Positions 39,287-47,849 of a stretch of DNA of 64,000 nt are shown in pieces. How positions within the stretch are numbered: position 1 is the stretch's first letter; the number at the start of each line of letters is the position of its first letter. Below the pieces are notes generated by a model that saw only the letters and a list, made by a program, of their open reading frames with translations, ran no database searches and was not told the DNA's origin. Source of the stretch: Streptomyces sp. P9-A4 (GTDB lineage Bacteria > Actinomycetota > Actinomycetes > Streptomycetales > Streptomycetaceae); assembly GCF_036634195.1 (NCBI RefSeq), contig NZ_JAZIFY010000001.1, forward strand, positions 124,001-188,000. Reading direction: 5' to 3'. The translations under genes were made by a program, and so were the position numbers.

Positions 39287-39462
39287 GCGGCGATTCAAGC
39301 AGTGCCGGAGCTGGCCTCCGAGAGGGACACGCCGAGGCACAATTGCAAGGTTTCGATCATGGACGTGGCAGCCTGTCACCTCGCACTGCGGCACCGAAGA
39401 TCCGGAAGTTCACGGCATGTAGTCGCGCCAGGTACTGCCCCCCGCTGACGGGGCCTACGCCC

Positions 39463-39481
39463 TTAGAGCTCGTAACACGAT
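39463..39481 (+). repeat. Target duplication TTA and left inverted repeat of the IS5-type element
   Basis: TTA at 39463-39465 is followed by GAGCTCGTAACACGAT at 39466-39481. The same 16 bases occur inverted at 40837-40852, without mismatch. Confidence 0.85.
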
Positions 39482-39540
39482 CTTGCTGAAACGTCCTGGC
39501 TGGCCGTGACCGGTGAGACGATTTGGCCGTTCGTGATGGT

Positions 39541-40348
39541 GTGAGTACTCGGCCGTGGATCGTGGACGACGACTTGTGGGCACTGATCGAGCCGTTGCTA
39601 CCACCCTGGCCGGAGCGGTCGCCGGGACCGAGACCAGTGTCGGACCGGCTCTGCCTCCAGGGCATCTTGTTCGTCCTCCACAACGACATAGCCTGGCAGC
39701 TCCTGCCGCTGGAGCTAGGGTTCGGCTCGGGACAGACGTGCTGGCGGCGTTTGGACCGCTGGCAGAAGGCCGGGGTCTTCGACCAGCTCCACCGGGTCCT
39801 GCTCGCGAAGCTGAACGCGGCCGGTGAACTCGACTGGTCACGGGCCTGCGTGGATGGTTCCCACATCCGCGCGAAAAAGGGGCGCCGGCACCGGCCCGTC
39901 GCCGGTCGACCGGCGGAAGACAGGCAGCAAACACCACCTGATCTGCGACGGACGCGGCACCCCGCTCAAAGTCATCACCACCGCGGCGAACGTCAACGAC
40001 ATCACCCAGACCTTTAATCTGGTCGACGGCATCCCGTCCGTCGCTGGCCGGCCCGGCCGACCGCGACGGCGCCCCGAGGCCGTCCTGGGCGACAAGGCGT
40101 ACGACTCGAAGGCCGTACGCCGGGAACTGCGGCGCCGCAGGATCCTGCCGGTCATCTCCCTCAAGGGAGCCCCGAACATCAAGGGCCTTGGCAAGCTCCG
40201 CTACGTCATCGAGCAGACCTTCGCCCTGCTCCACCAGTTCAAACGTCTCGCCGTCCGATGGGAACGACGCCTCGAACTCCACGACACCTTGGTCTCATTG
40301 GGCTGCAGCCTCATCTGCTGGAGGCGCCTCAAGAAGATCGAATCGTGA
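39541..40348 (+). CDS. IS5-family (IS427-like) DDE transposase, two overlapping frames
   Basis: The first frame (GTG 39541 to 40017) gives the N-terminal region, RPWIVDDDLWALIEPLLPPW and the first catalytic Asp in RACVDGSHIRAKK. The protein then continues in the next frame as GAGTGPSPVDRRKTGSKHHLI, LGDKAYDSKAVRREL with the second Asp, and EQTFALLHQFKRLAVRWERR with the catalytic Glu region, to 40348. The switch is at GCGAAAAAGGGGCGCC (39871-39886), a slippery run, and needs a +1 shift. Programmed frameshifting is known in this group, but a simple mutation cannot be excluded. Confidence 0.85.
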
Positions 40349-40362
40349 CTGTTGCTGCAATT

Positions 40363-40809
40363 CTAGGAGTTACGACTCACCATTGAGTTGGCGTATGACG
40401 CGAGATCGTGGACCCAAACCTGCAGACGCCGTCTCCTGAGCATGTCCAAGAGAGGAAGGGTGTGTCGGTAGGTCGCTGACCAGGTGATGTTGATGCCGCC
40501 ATGGGGGGCTCGGGCCAGGTCCACAGAGCCTCGATGAGATGTGAACAGCCCTGCGGCTTGTTCGTAGCTGAACCGCTGGTCGGGAACCATCTCGACGACG
40601 CGCTCGCAGCAGCACGTACGTCCAGTGCGGGAACGGATGGTGCGCAGGTCACCCACGCGTGCCGGTCGGTCGACTCCCGCAGGCACATCCCACTCGACGT
40701 CAGCGTAGGGGGACCACAACGGCCAGGATTCTGCATCCAGGAGCGCCGCGTAGACGATGGCGGCAGACGCCGATGAGTGCGAAGAAGCAGTAACAGCGAG
40801 GGACGTCAC
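40363..40809 (-). CDS. SRPBCC-family protein carried inside the IS5-type element
   Basis: A 148-residue protein from GTG 40809. The polyketide-cyclase / START-like pattern is visible: an N-terminal strand, SASAAIVYAALLDAESWPLWSPY, then RVGDLRTIRSRTGRTC, VVEMVPDQRFSYE and GGINITWSATYRHTLPLLD, close to the normal SRPBCC length. Its last residues VSRNS and TAG stop come from a degenerate IS end sequence, so the natural C-terminus was probably replaced. Ligand and role are unknown. Its promoter would have to lie at or beyond the right inverted repeat. Confidence 0.75.
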   Translation of the reverse strand: MTSLAVTASSHSSASAAIVYAALLDAESWPLWSPYADVEWDVPAGVDRPARVGDLRTIRSRTGRTCCCERVVEMVPDQRFSYEQAAGLFTSHRGSVDLARAPHGGINITWSATYRHTLPLLDMLRRRRLQVWVHDLASYANSMVSRNS

Positions 40810-40836
40810 CCCAGCAAGGGTAGACCGCGTCTCACC

Positions 40837-40855
40837 ATCGTGTTACGAGCTCTTA
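40837..40855 (-). repeat. Right inverted repeat and target duplication TTA
   Basis: ATCGTGTTACGAGCTC at 40837-40852 is the exact complement of the left end, followed by TTA at 40853-40855. It lies 28 bases upstream of the passenger gene start. Confidence 0.85.
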
Positions 40856-41370
40856 ACCCCTGAGGGCATTCCACCAGCCCCAAGTCTCCCTCCTCGACAC
40901 CATCGCACGTCGGCTAAACCATGGCGCAGCTGTTCCTCGCCCCAGCCACGACGGCCTGCGACCGCTCGCGTCGTGGGCCGCCACCCACCAGGCTCCACAG
41001 CCGACGATGTGACGCAGCAAAGCCGGCACGGCCGTACGCAGTCCTCCGGGTGACCCCGACGAGACCAGGCGTGGAGCGGGGCGGAGTCGATGGAGGCCTG
41101 ACAGCACGCGGTCGCCGTCGGAGGCCGGGTATCGCAGCAAGGTACGCCGTCGGCGGGCGCGGCGCCACGTGGAGTGCCGGGCGCAGGCCCGTGAACGCCT
41201 CCTCTCCCTCTCCTCCCTCGAAGCGGTGGGGCCTGTAGGTGCCGGAGCCGCGGCGTTCACGGTCGGGGTGGGACGCCGAATCGATTGAAGGAGACCGAAG
41301 GCACGTGATCGGCAGGCCGCGGCGCTTCGCTGCCTGACGCCGGCCGACAGGACTCCCGAAGCGGTCGGTG
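40856..41370. other. No gene recognised
   Basis: About 515 bases between the IS5-type element and the next SRPBCC gene. Long open frames exist on both strands, as is usual at this GC content, but their products are Arg/Ala/Ser-rich with no family signature. I treat them as non-coding. Confidence 0.5.
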
Positions 41371-41901
41371 TCACGTCGGCTGCAACGCTGCTGGCAGACC
41401 GTTCAACCGCAGGCGGGTGGCGCCGCGCAGGTGGGGGAGGTCGTGCTCCGGCCGTGCGGACGAGGCCAGAAAGGCCGCTTGCTCGGTCCAACGTAGGTGG
41501 GTGCCGCCGTCCACCGGTTGCAGTTCGACAGTCACCAGCGAGGCCCACCGCACGATGTCGTCCACGCGGGACGTGTACGTGTAGACGATTCTCCAGGCCG
41601 GCACGATGTCGAGGTACCGGGAAGCGTATGCGAGTCGTTCCGGCTCGGAGCCCGCGATCGTGAAGACACTCGACGCGGTCTCACCTCCGTTCACTGTGAA
41701 GTCGTGGTCGTAGGAAACCTGGCGGCCTGGCAACGCGAACCATCGGTGCCGCGCCGGAGTGTCGGCGAAAGCCCCGAAAACCGTACCGGGGGCTGCGGCC
41801 AGGTGCCGCTCCACTGTGAAGGTGTCGTGCCGTACCTTCGGGATCGCGCCATCGACGGTCCCGTCAACGGTCGAAGCCGGTGCAACGGGTTCAAGGGTCA
41901 T
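41371..41901 (-). CDS. SRPBCC family protein (AHSA1-like)
   Basis: A 176-residue soluble protein from ATG 41901. AHSA1/START-like features: TFTVERHLAAAPGTVFGAFAD, RHRWFALPG, VNGGETASSVF, and the last helix pattern. It has a cavity fold for a small hydrophobic ligand. It is divergently paired with an HxlR regulator across a 139-bp region with a palindrome at 41945-41963; the same arrangement is common in actinobacteria, so the regulator most likely represses it. It does not closely resemble the IS-borne SRPBCC protein. Confidence 0.82.
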   Translation of the reverse strand: MTLEPVAPASTVDGTVDGAIPKVRHDTFTVERHLAAAPGTVFGAFADTPARHRWFALPGRQVSYDHDFTVNGGETASSVFTIAGSEPERLAYASRYLDIVPAWRIVYTYTSRVDDIVRWASLVTVELQPVDGGTHLRWTEQAAFLASSARPEHDLPHLRGATRLRLNGLPAALQPT

Positions 41902-41944
41902 GTTTCCCTCACAGACATGGAGGCGGGACAGGGGAATGTCCTTG

Positions 41945-41963
41945 GTTACTATCCGTATGTAAC
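41945..41963. promoter_or_regulatory. Palindrome between SRPBCC and HxlR genes, likely HxlR operator
   Basis: The sequence GTTAC-TATCCGTAT-GTAAC has perfect 5-bp arms 9 bases apart and lies between the divergent start codons (41901 and 42041). Its position and shape suit an operator for the dimeric HxlR protein. AT-rich bases inside could overlap a -10 element. Confidence 0.6.
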
Positions 41964-42040
41964 GGGGGCGCGGGCACTGCGATCAAGACCTCGCCCTCAC
42001 GCACTTCGAAGTCAGCTACGCACTCGAAGGGAACGGACCC

Positions 42041-42448
42041 ATGGGATCCACGCCAGGTGCGCAAGCGGAGGCCGCGGGCCTGAGCCCCGAGTGCGTGTCG
42101 ACCATCGAGCTCGTACGTGATGTGCTTGCCCGTGTCGGGGACAAGTGGACCGTCCTGGTCATCACCAACCTCGCCGACGGGCCGCTGCGCTTCACGACGC
42201 TCCACGGTCGGATCGCCGGGGTGTCCCAGCGCATGCTGAGCCAGACGCTGCGACTGCTGACCCGTGACGGCCTGGTGCTGCGGACGGCCTACGCCGAAGT
42301 ACCGCCTCGGGTCGAGTACGAGCTCACGCCCTTGGGCCGGTCACTGAGCGACGCCATCACACACGTCGTGCACTGGGTGCAGGACCACCAGGCCGAGATC
42401 GTCCGGAACCGCGACGTGTTCGACCTGGGCGATTCCGCGGCACGGTGA
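42041..42448 (+). CDS. HxlR family transcriptional regulator
   Basis: A 135-residue winged-helix protein. The family pattern is clear: VLARVGDKWTVLVITNLADGPLRFTTLHGRIAGVSQRMLSQTLRLLTRDGLVLRTAY (only key parts cited: GDKWTVLVI, RFTTL, ISQRMLSQTLR-like SQRMLSQTL), ending with LTPLGRSLS. An N-terminal Cys (SPECVS) may serve redox or electrophile sensing, as in HypR and YodB. Divergent from the SRPBCC gene, which it probably controls. Confidence 0.92.
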   Translation: MGSTPGAQAEAAGLSPECVSTIELVRDVLARVGDKWTVLVITNLADGPLRFTTLHGRIAGVSQRMLSQTLRLLTRDGLVLRTAYAEVPPRVEYELTPLGRSLSDAITHVVHWVQDHQAEIVRNRDVFDLGDSAAR

Positions 42449-42504
42449 AGCGGCGGGCCGGCGGGCGCCCCGTTGCTCAGCCACCCCACCAAGGCCCGCA
42501 CCGC

Positions 42505-42905
42505 ACAGGCCTCCGTCGAGATCAGGGGGCAACGGGCCCTTGAGGAACCGAAGGCCGGCTTGCTCGTCACCACGCCAGGACCGTGCTCCCCCGTCGAGTG
42601 GCGCCCGCCCCACAGCGGAAGCGGCAAGCGTTCTACGGGGGCGGTCGGTACGGCTACGGGAGCGCCGGGGTCGTAGATCCGCCACGCGCCCGCGTCGGTG
42701 GCCTCCAGCCGAAAGGCGGCCCGAGGCGGCCGTGCTCGGCCGCGAGCGATCTGCCTCGTAGCCATCGCGCCGAAGGCTTCCGCGACCGCCTCGCCCGCGA
42801 GTACGGCGTCGAGCGACTGGGGCACGGCCGAGGCATGTCCGGCGTCGTCTCGTGGACGATGAGCGCTCACTGAAGGGCCGCCGGCATCGCCGTCGGTATC
42901 TGAGG
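42505..42905 (-). pseudogene. C-terminal remnant of an MDMPI (maleylpyruvate isomerase)-family protein
   Basis: A reverse-strand stretch contains QSLDAVLAGEAVAEAFGAMA, RQIARGRARPP and FRLEATDAGAWRIYDPGAPVA, the pattern of the MDMPI C-terminal domain, then LLPLPLWGGR-like LPLPLWGGR. The next piece, SWRGDEQAGLRFLKGPL, is in another frame. The N-terminal DinB-like metal-binding domain is missing. Thus a decayed fragment. Confidence 0.65.
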
Positions 42906-43129
42906 CCGCCGGGCGCGGCGCCATGCCGACCACAGGCGGCACCGGTCAGGCCCTTCGCGGAAGTCAGTGCAACTCCGGGCCGGGATGAGCGTGAGCGGCA
43001 GCCCAAATGCAGCTGGACATGCGACTTCCGCAGGGCCGGACCTCCCTGCACCGCTGCATCAACTTCCTTTTCCCGTAGGGGCCTTGCGCCCTGCGTGACG
43101 ACAGTCCTACTGTCATACCAGCTGGTCTG

Positions 43130-43146
43130 TTAGGAACCTTTCCTAA
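43130..43146 (+). promoter_or_regulatory. CsnR-box-like palindrome upstream of the chitosanase
   Basis: TTAGGAA-CCT-TTCCTAA, a 17-base perfect palindrome with 7-bp arms, lies 112 bases before the chitosanase start. Chitosanase genes of Streptomyces are controlled by the ROK repressor CsnR, which binds a TTAGGAAA-TTTCCTAA type site. No csnR gene is in the window, so a chromosomal regulator would act in trans. Confidence 0.75.
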
Positions 43147-43257
43147 TACCTCAGTCAAGGGGCCGCCCGTGTACAACATCACGCTGGGGCCCCGCCGCAC
43201 CGTTGCCCCCTCTGCACCTCCCTCCAGGCCTGCTCCCTGAACAGAAAGGGCACAGTC

Positions 43258-44487
43258 ATGCGAAGAAATACCTTGCTCTGGCAGGCGATCGCCGCGACCA
43301 CCCTCGCCGGCGGTCTGGCTGCCGGCTTCATCGGGCTCACACCCGCGTCCGCCGCCGGACCGAACCTCGCCCTCGGCAAGACCGTCACGGCCTCCTCCAT
43401 GGAGGGCACCGGTCTCGAGCCCGCCAAGGCCGTCGACGGCTCCACCTCCACGCGTTGGGCGAGCGTCGAGGGCGTAGACAACCAGTGGATCCGGATCGAC
43501 CTGGGTTCGGTGACCGACGTCGGCCGAGTCACGCTCAAGTGGGAGGCGGCGTACGCGAAGTCCTACCGTGTCGAGTTGTCCGACGACGGCTCCACCTGGC
43601 GACAGGTCTACAGCACCACCACCGGCGACGGCGCCACCGACGACTTCGCCGTCAGCGGCTCCGGACGCTACCTGCGCGTCTACGGCACACAGCGCGGCAC
43701 CGCGTACGGCTACTCCCTCTACGAGATCGGGGTCTATGGCGGTTCGACCACGAGTCCCAGCCCCACCACGTCCTCGCCGTCCACCACAGTGCCCCTGGAC
43801 GACCCATCCAAGAAGGAGATCGCCATGAAGCTGGTGTCCTCCTTCGAGAACTCCTCCCTGGACTGGCGTGCGCAGTTCGCCTATATCGAGGACATCGATG
43901 ACGGCCGTGGCTACACCGCGGGCATCATCGGCTTCTGCTCCGGCACCGGCGACATGCTCGACCTCGTCGAGCGCTACACCCAGAAGAAGCCCAGCAACCC
44001 GCTGGCCCCCTATCTGCCGGCGCTGCGCAAGGTCAACGGCACTGATTCGCACGATGGGTTGGGCACGTCGTTCGAGAACGCATGGCGCACCGCCGCCCAG
44101 GACGCCGTCTTCCGCCAGACCCAGGAGGAGGAGCGCGACCGTGTCTACTTCAATCCGGCCGTCGGCCAGGCCAAGACGGACGGCCTGAAGACGCTCGGCC
44201 AGTTCGCCTACTACGACGCCGCTGTCATGCACGGCGAGGACGGCTTCCGCGCCATCCGCTCGCGAGCCGTCTCCCGGGCAAAGCTGCCGTCCCAGGGCGG
44301 CAACGAGGTCACGTTCCTGAACGCCTTCCTCGACGAGCGCGAGGCGGAGATGCGCAAGGAGGAGGCGCACAGCGACACCACACGGGTCAGCACCGCGCAG
44401 CGCAGGTTCCTCAACGAGGGCAACATCTCCCTCAACACCCCGCTGTACTGGAGCGTCTACGGGGAGTCCTTCTCCATCACCGCATGA
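43258..44487 (+). CDS. csn: Secreted GH46 chitosanase with N-terminal discoidin-type domain
   Basis: A 409-residue exported enzyme, RBS AGAAAGG, signal peptide 1-32 ending TPASAAG. Residues 33-152 are an F5/8 type C (discoidin/CBM32-like) domain: NLALGKTVTASS, AVDGSTSTRWAS, WIRIDLGSVTDVGRV. A Ser/Thr/Pro linker precedes the GH46 catalytic domain (about 178-409). The proton donor Glu is in SSFENSSLDW near residue 197 and the Asp in IDDGRGYT near 215; GFCSGTGDMLDLVERYT is conserved. It cleaves chitosan outside the cell. Classical csnN174-type enzymes lack the discoidin domain. Confidence 0.93.
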   Translation: MRRNTLLWQAIAATTLAGGLAAGFIGLTPASAAGPNLALGKTVTASSMEGTGLEPAKAVDGSTSTRWASVEGVDNQWIRIDLGSVTDVGRVTLKWEAAYAKSYRVELSDDGSTWRQVYSTTTGDGATDDFAVSGSGRYLRVYGTQRGTAYGYSLYEIGVYGGSTTSPSPTTSSPSTTVPLDDPSKKEIAMKLVSSFENSSLDWRAQFAYIEDIDDGRGYTAGIIGFCSGTGDMLDLVERYTQKKPSNPLAPYLPALRKVNGTDSHDGLGTSFENAWRTAAQDAVFRQTQEEERDRVYFNPAVGQAKTDGLKTLGQFAYYDAAVMHGEDGFRAIRSRAVSRAKLPSQGGNEVTFLNAFLDEREAEMRKEEAHSDTTRVSTAQRRFLNEGNISLNTPLYWSVYGESFSITA

Positions 44488-44639
44488 CGGCGACGCGCCA
44501 CTGCTTGTCCGCCCGGGGCACCCTCCGCCACCCCCGGGGCGCTCACGGCCGCCCGGCGGCCCGGCCCGCACAACCCGGCACACCGGGGACCTGCGGCAGG
44601 CACGCCGCCGCGGCGGCCGCCGGACGGCGCACCGCGCTC

Positions 44640-45886
44640 CAGTGCCCGGGTACCAGGGTCAGGAGGCGTCCAATCCGCGCCGCGTGGCTGTGGGGGCCGC
44701 GAACGGCGACTGGCCGTCTCAGCTGATCCAAGTGGGGGAGTCCATCCCCCACGTCGAGGAGACCCCGGAGACCGCCGCCCAGCACGTCGGCGGGGGTGCT
44801 CGTGGCCGGCGCAGAGCTCAGCCGACGGATCCTGGGGCTCGATCCGGAGCTGATCCGCAGGCTCCTTCCGGAAGGCACGCACAGCTCCCTCGGCTGCCCG
44901 CTCTACCGAGGCGGCCGGTTCTTCGGGTACGCCGCGGTGTACCGCGCCCAAACCCGCCGCGCCCTTCGATGAGACCGACGTCAAGCTGATGCACGATCTG
45001 TGCGCCCGCACCTCAACTGCGCTCGGCAACGCCTCCCGCTTCGCCCACGAGCATCAGACAGCCGTGGTCCTCCAGCGATCTGGTGCGGCGGATGCAATGG
45101 GAGGCGACCGAGCCCGACAGTGTGGGCGGCTCCTGCCTGTTCGCCGTCTACGACCCGGTCAGCCGTACGTGCCACATGGCCTCCGCCGGCCACCCACCGC
45201 CCGCCGTGGTGTCCCCCGAGGGAGAGGTCGGCTTCATCCCCGTCACGCCAGGACCTCTGCTCGGGGTCGGTGACAATCCCTTCGAGGTCATGAGTCTGAC
45301 GTTGCCGCCAGGCAGCACTCTTGCGCTATACACGGACGGCCTGCTCGGGCGGGACATCGTAGGCGGGTCAGACCATCTGAAGGCTCTCCTGGCCGAACTC
45401 TCCCCCGTCGAAGGCCCCCTGGAGACACTGGGAAGCGCGCTGAACGCACAGACTCCGCACGCGGAGCACCCGACCGACGACATCACACTCCTGCTCGCCC
45501 GCACCCACGCGGTGGCCGAGGAGTCCACCGCGACCTGGGAGTACCCGGCGGACCCCGCCGCGGTGCAGGACGCGCGCGCCCATGTGAACGCCCAGCTGGA
45601 GGCATGGGGTCTGGACGAGTTCAGCACCGAGCTCATCGTGAGCGAACTCGTCACCAACGCCATTCGCCATGCCGGAGGCCCCGTGACCCTGCGGCTGATC
45701 CGCGACCGCGTGCTCGACTGCGAGGTATCAGACCCGAGCAGCACACAGCCGCGACTGCGCCGCGCACTCACCACCGACGAAGGGGGGCGAGGTCTCTTCC
45801 TCGTCGCCCAGTTGACCACCCGCTGGGGCAGCCGCTACACGGAGCGCGGCAAGACGATCTGGACCGAACAGGCACTCGCTGGATGA
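44640..45886 (+). pseudogene. GAF-SpoIIE phosphatase / anti-sigma kinase-like protein, broken
   Basis: The GAF part reads in one frame as RRVAVGAANGDWPSQLIQVG, then another as VLVAGAELSRRILGLDPELI and FFGYAAVYRAQ with a stop at 44972, then FDETDVKLMHDLCARTSTALG and LQRS. About 80 residues of the SpoIIE domain are then lost, and the phosphatase resumes in a third frame at DLVRRMQWEATE. The remaining tail (45083-45886, 267 codons) is open: SCLFAVYDPVSRTCHMASAG, the Asp-rich TDDITLLLAR and a HATPase domain (ELIVSELVTNAIRHAGG). It is an inactivated copy unless the tail acts alone. Confidence 0.8.
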
Positions 45887-46102
45887 GACTGGCTGGGCCC
45901 CGGGTGTCCGGGAAGGGGCAGGTCAGGACCGCGCGGCTCATGGGCGTGGGAGCGAGGTCGCCTTCGGCGTCGGCCTGGGCGGAGCAGGGCGGTGAAGCCC
46001 GCCGACATCCTGCGGGGACGGCTGCCTTTGTCCTCCGGGGCCCTTGGCGAACGGCGGGTGGGGCGTGAAGCCTTCAGCTCCGTAGCGGCGGTCGCTGTCG
46101 GC

Positions 46103-47374
46103 TCAATCGAGGGTGGCGAGATGGTCGGCGTCGCCGCCGCGCCACTCGATGAGGAAGATGGTCGCGTCGTCGCTGGTGACGCCGCCTCGTTCCTGCTTCA
46201 AGGTGTGGGAGAGCGCGCGCACCACCGACCGCACCGCCGTGTGGTCACGGACGACTCGGTTGGTGCACTCGATGAGTTGCTCCTCACCGAACTGTTCCCC
46301 ACCGGCTTGATGCTCTTCGATCAGGCCGTCGGTGAAACACAGCAGCCGGTCCCCGGGCCGCAGCGTCCGTTCGCTGACCACCGGCTCCTCACCGCCGAAG
46401 CCGACCGGCAAGGTGGTCGGGCTCTCCAGCCGGTCCACCACGGCGCGGCCGCGGATCAGCAGCGGTGCCGGGTGGCCGGCATTGACCCACTGCAGCAGGC
46501 CCGTGGCGACGTTCAGGCACATCATCTGCGCGGTGACGAAGTGATCGTGGCCGAACTGCTCGTTGATGGCCCTGTCCATGAACGCGTACACCTGGGACAG
46601 ACCGGTGTCGGCCCGTCGCGTGTGGCGGTAGGCGCCGATGGCCACCGTCGCCATGGTCGCCGCGTCCAGGCCGTGGCCCATCGCGTCGATCACGGCCACA
46701 TGAAGGATGTCGCCGTTGAGGGCGTAGTCGAAGCTGTCGCCGGCCACGGTGTACGCGGGCTCCAGGATTCCGGCCACCTCGACCTGCGGAACGGTCATCG
46801 ACAGCGGAGGCAGCAACGACCACTGGATCTCCGCGGCCACGCTCATGGGGGCACGGCGTCGGGCCCGGAAGAACAGGTCGGTGTAGGCGTCCTTGGTCAC
46901 GATCATGTCCGCTACCAGCCCGGCGAGTCTGCGCAGCAACCGCCGGTCGTCGTCATCGACGCTGTCCAGCGTGACGGCCATCGCCCCGACCTGGTCACTG
47001 CCGTCCAGCAGCGGCAGGTACATCCGCACGGTGCCGTCCTGCGGGACCTCTACCGTGCTGCGGCTCAGGAACGCCTCCCCGGCGGGCGACCCCTCGACCG
47101 GTTCGGGCTCCCCGATCATCAACCCCCGGCCCGGCAGCGGCACCAGCAGCATCTGTTCGTAGTCCTGCAAGAGGATCGAGACGTCCCGGCCGCCGACCCT
47201 GGCCACTTCTTCCGCGACGAGCGGGGCGATCAACTGCGGCGGCATCTCGTGAGACCGGTCCAGCAGCAGACCCAGCAACCGCTCACCAAACCCCTCCGAC
47301 CGGTCCACCCCGAACCTGCCCGGCTTTCGCCCGCCTTCGGACATCGCTGCTTGCGTCCCTTCATACCGCTGCAT
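46103..47374 (-). CDS. PP2C-type (SpoIIE) serine phosphatase with N-terminal sensor-like domain
   Basis: A 423-residue cytosolic protein. An N-terminal GAF-like domain (residues about 35-165) is followed by a SpoIIE phosphatase domain: EIQWSLLPPLSM, VAGDSFDYALNGDILHVAVIDAMGHG with metal-binding Asp residues, HDHFVTAQMM, NAGHPAPLLI, LCFTDGLIE and SDDATIFLIEW. Such enzymes dephosphorylate anti-anti-sigma factors and so release stress sigma factors. No sigma regulator gene is adjacent. Convergent with the broken SpoIIE phosphatase. ATG 47344 is an alternative start. Confidence 0.9.
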   Translation of the reverse strand: MQRYEGTQAAMSEGGRKPGRFGVDRSEGFGERLLGLLLDRSHEMPPQLIAPLVAEEVARVGGRDVSILLQDYEQMLLVPLPGRGLMIGEPEPVEGSPAGEAFLSRSTVEVPQDGTVRMYLPLLDGSDQVGAMAVTLDSVDDDDRRLLRRLAGLVADMIVTKDAYTDLFFRARRRAPMSVAAEIQWSLLPPLSMTVPQVEVAGILEPAYTVAGDSFDYALNGDILHVAVIDAMGHGLDAATMATVAIGAYRHTRRADTGLSQVYAFMDRAINEQFGHDHFVTAQMMCLNVATGLLQWVNAGHPAPLLIRGRAVVDRLESPTTLPVGFGGEEPVVSERTLRPGDRLLCFTDGLIEEHQAGGEQFGEEQLIECTNRVVRDHTAVRSVVRALSHTLKQERGGVTSDDATIFLIEWRGGDADHLATLD

Positions 47375-47849
47375 GGGAATTCAGTGGACGGTCGGTTGTG
47401 TGGACCCGGTACGAAGCGCAGCACCCGGGATGACGATCCGCTCGATATATCGTTCGCTCGCCCCATCCGCAAGGCTCCCGACACCGGCAGTGGTCAACCC
47501 GCACAGCCTGACACCGCCAACCGGCCCAACGCCCGATTACGCCATGGGCGGCATGTCACACCCAGTCAGAACAGCCGGCATACATGCGCGCCTGCTCAAG
47601 CAAGTCCTCCTCCCACAACTGGCCAACCCGGCGTGACCGACCACAGAAGTTGAGCCAGGACCGTGCTCAGGTTCTGGTCCACTTTCTACGAAGGCTCACG
47701 GGAGTGATGTCGGTGGGGTGTGGTGGTAAGGCCGGACTCTACCGTTGGCCTGCTGGGATGCCCGTGTATCCGCCTCTGACCCGCGCCCTGGCCGAGGCTT
47801 TGGGCGGTGCCCTGTGGTTCATCGAGGGCAGCGAAGACGAGCAAATGGA
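47375..47849. other. No gene recognised
   Basis: About 475 bases between the PP2C gene start and the end of the arylsulfatase remnant. Open frames here have no family features. It probably contains the PP2C promoter. Confidence 0.5.

Larger units (their letters stand above)
39466..40852 (+). mobile_element. IS5-family element with an SRPBCC passenger gene
   Basis: A 1387-bp unit bounded by perfect 16-bp inverted repeats (GAGCTCGTAACACGAT at the left, its complement at the right), flanked on both sides by TTA, the short target duplication usual for the IS427 branch of IS5. Inside are a DDE transposase in two frames on the plus strand and a 148-codon SRPBCC gene on the minus strand. The usual size of such elements is about 850-900 bp, so roughly 500 bp are passenger DNA. 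A degenerate end-like sequence at 40366-40378 may be the original right end. Confidence 0.82.

Noticed and set aside
37919..39448. 509-codon plus-strand frame across gadB
   Set aside because: Antisense of glutamate decarboxylase, whose PLP motifs are clear.
42341..43051. 236-codon minus-strand frame overlapping the HxlR 3' end
   Set aside because: Only a middle segment matches the MDMPI pattern; the rest is Arg/Ser-rich and overlaps the HxlR gene antisense.
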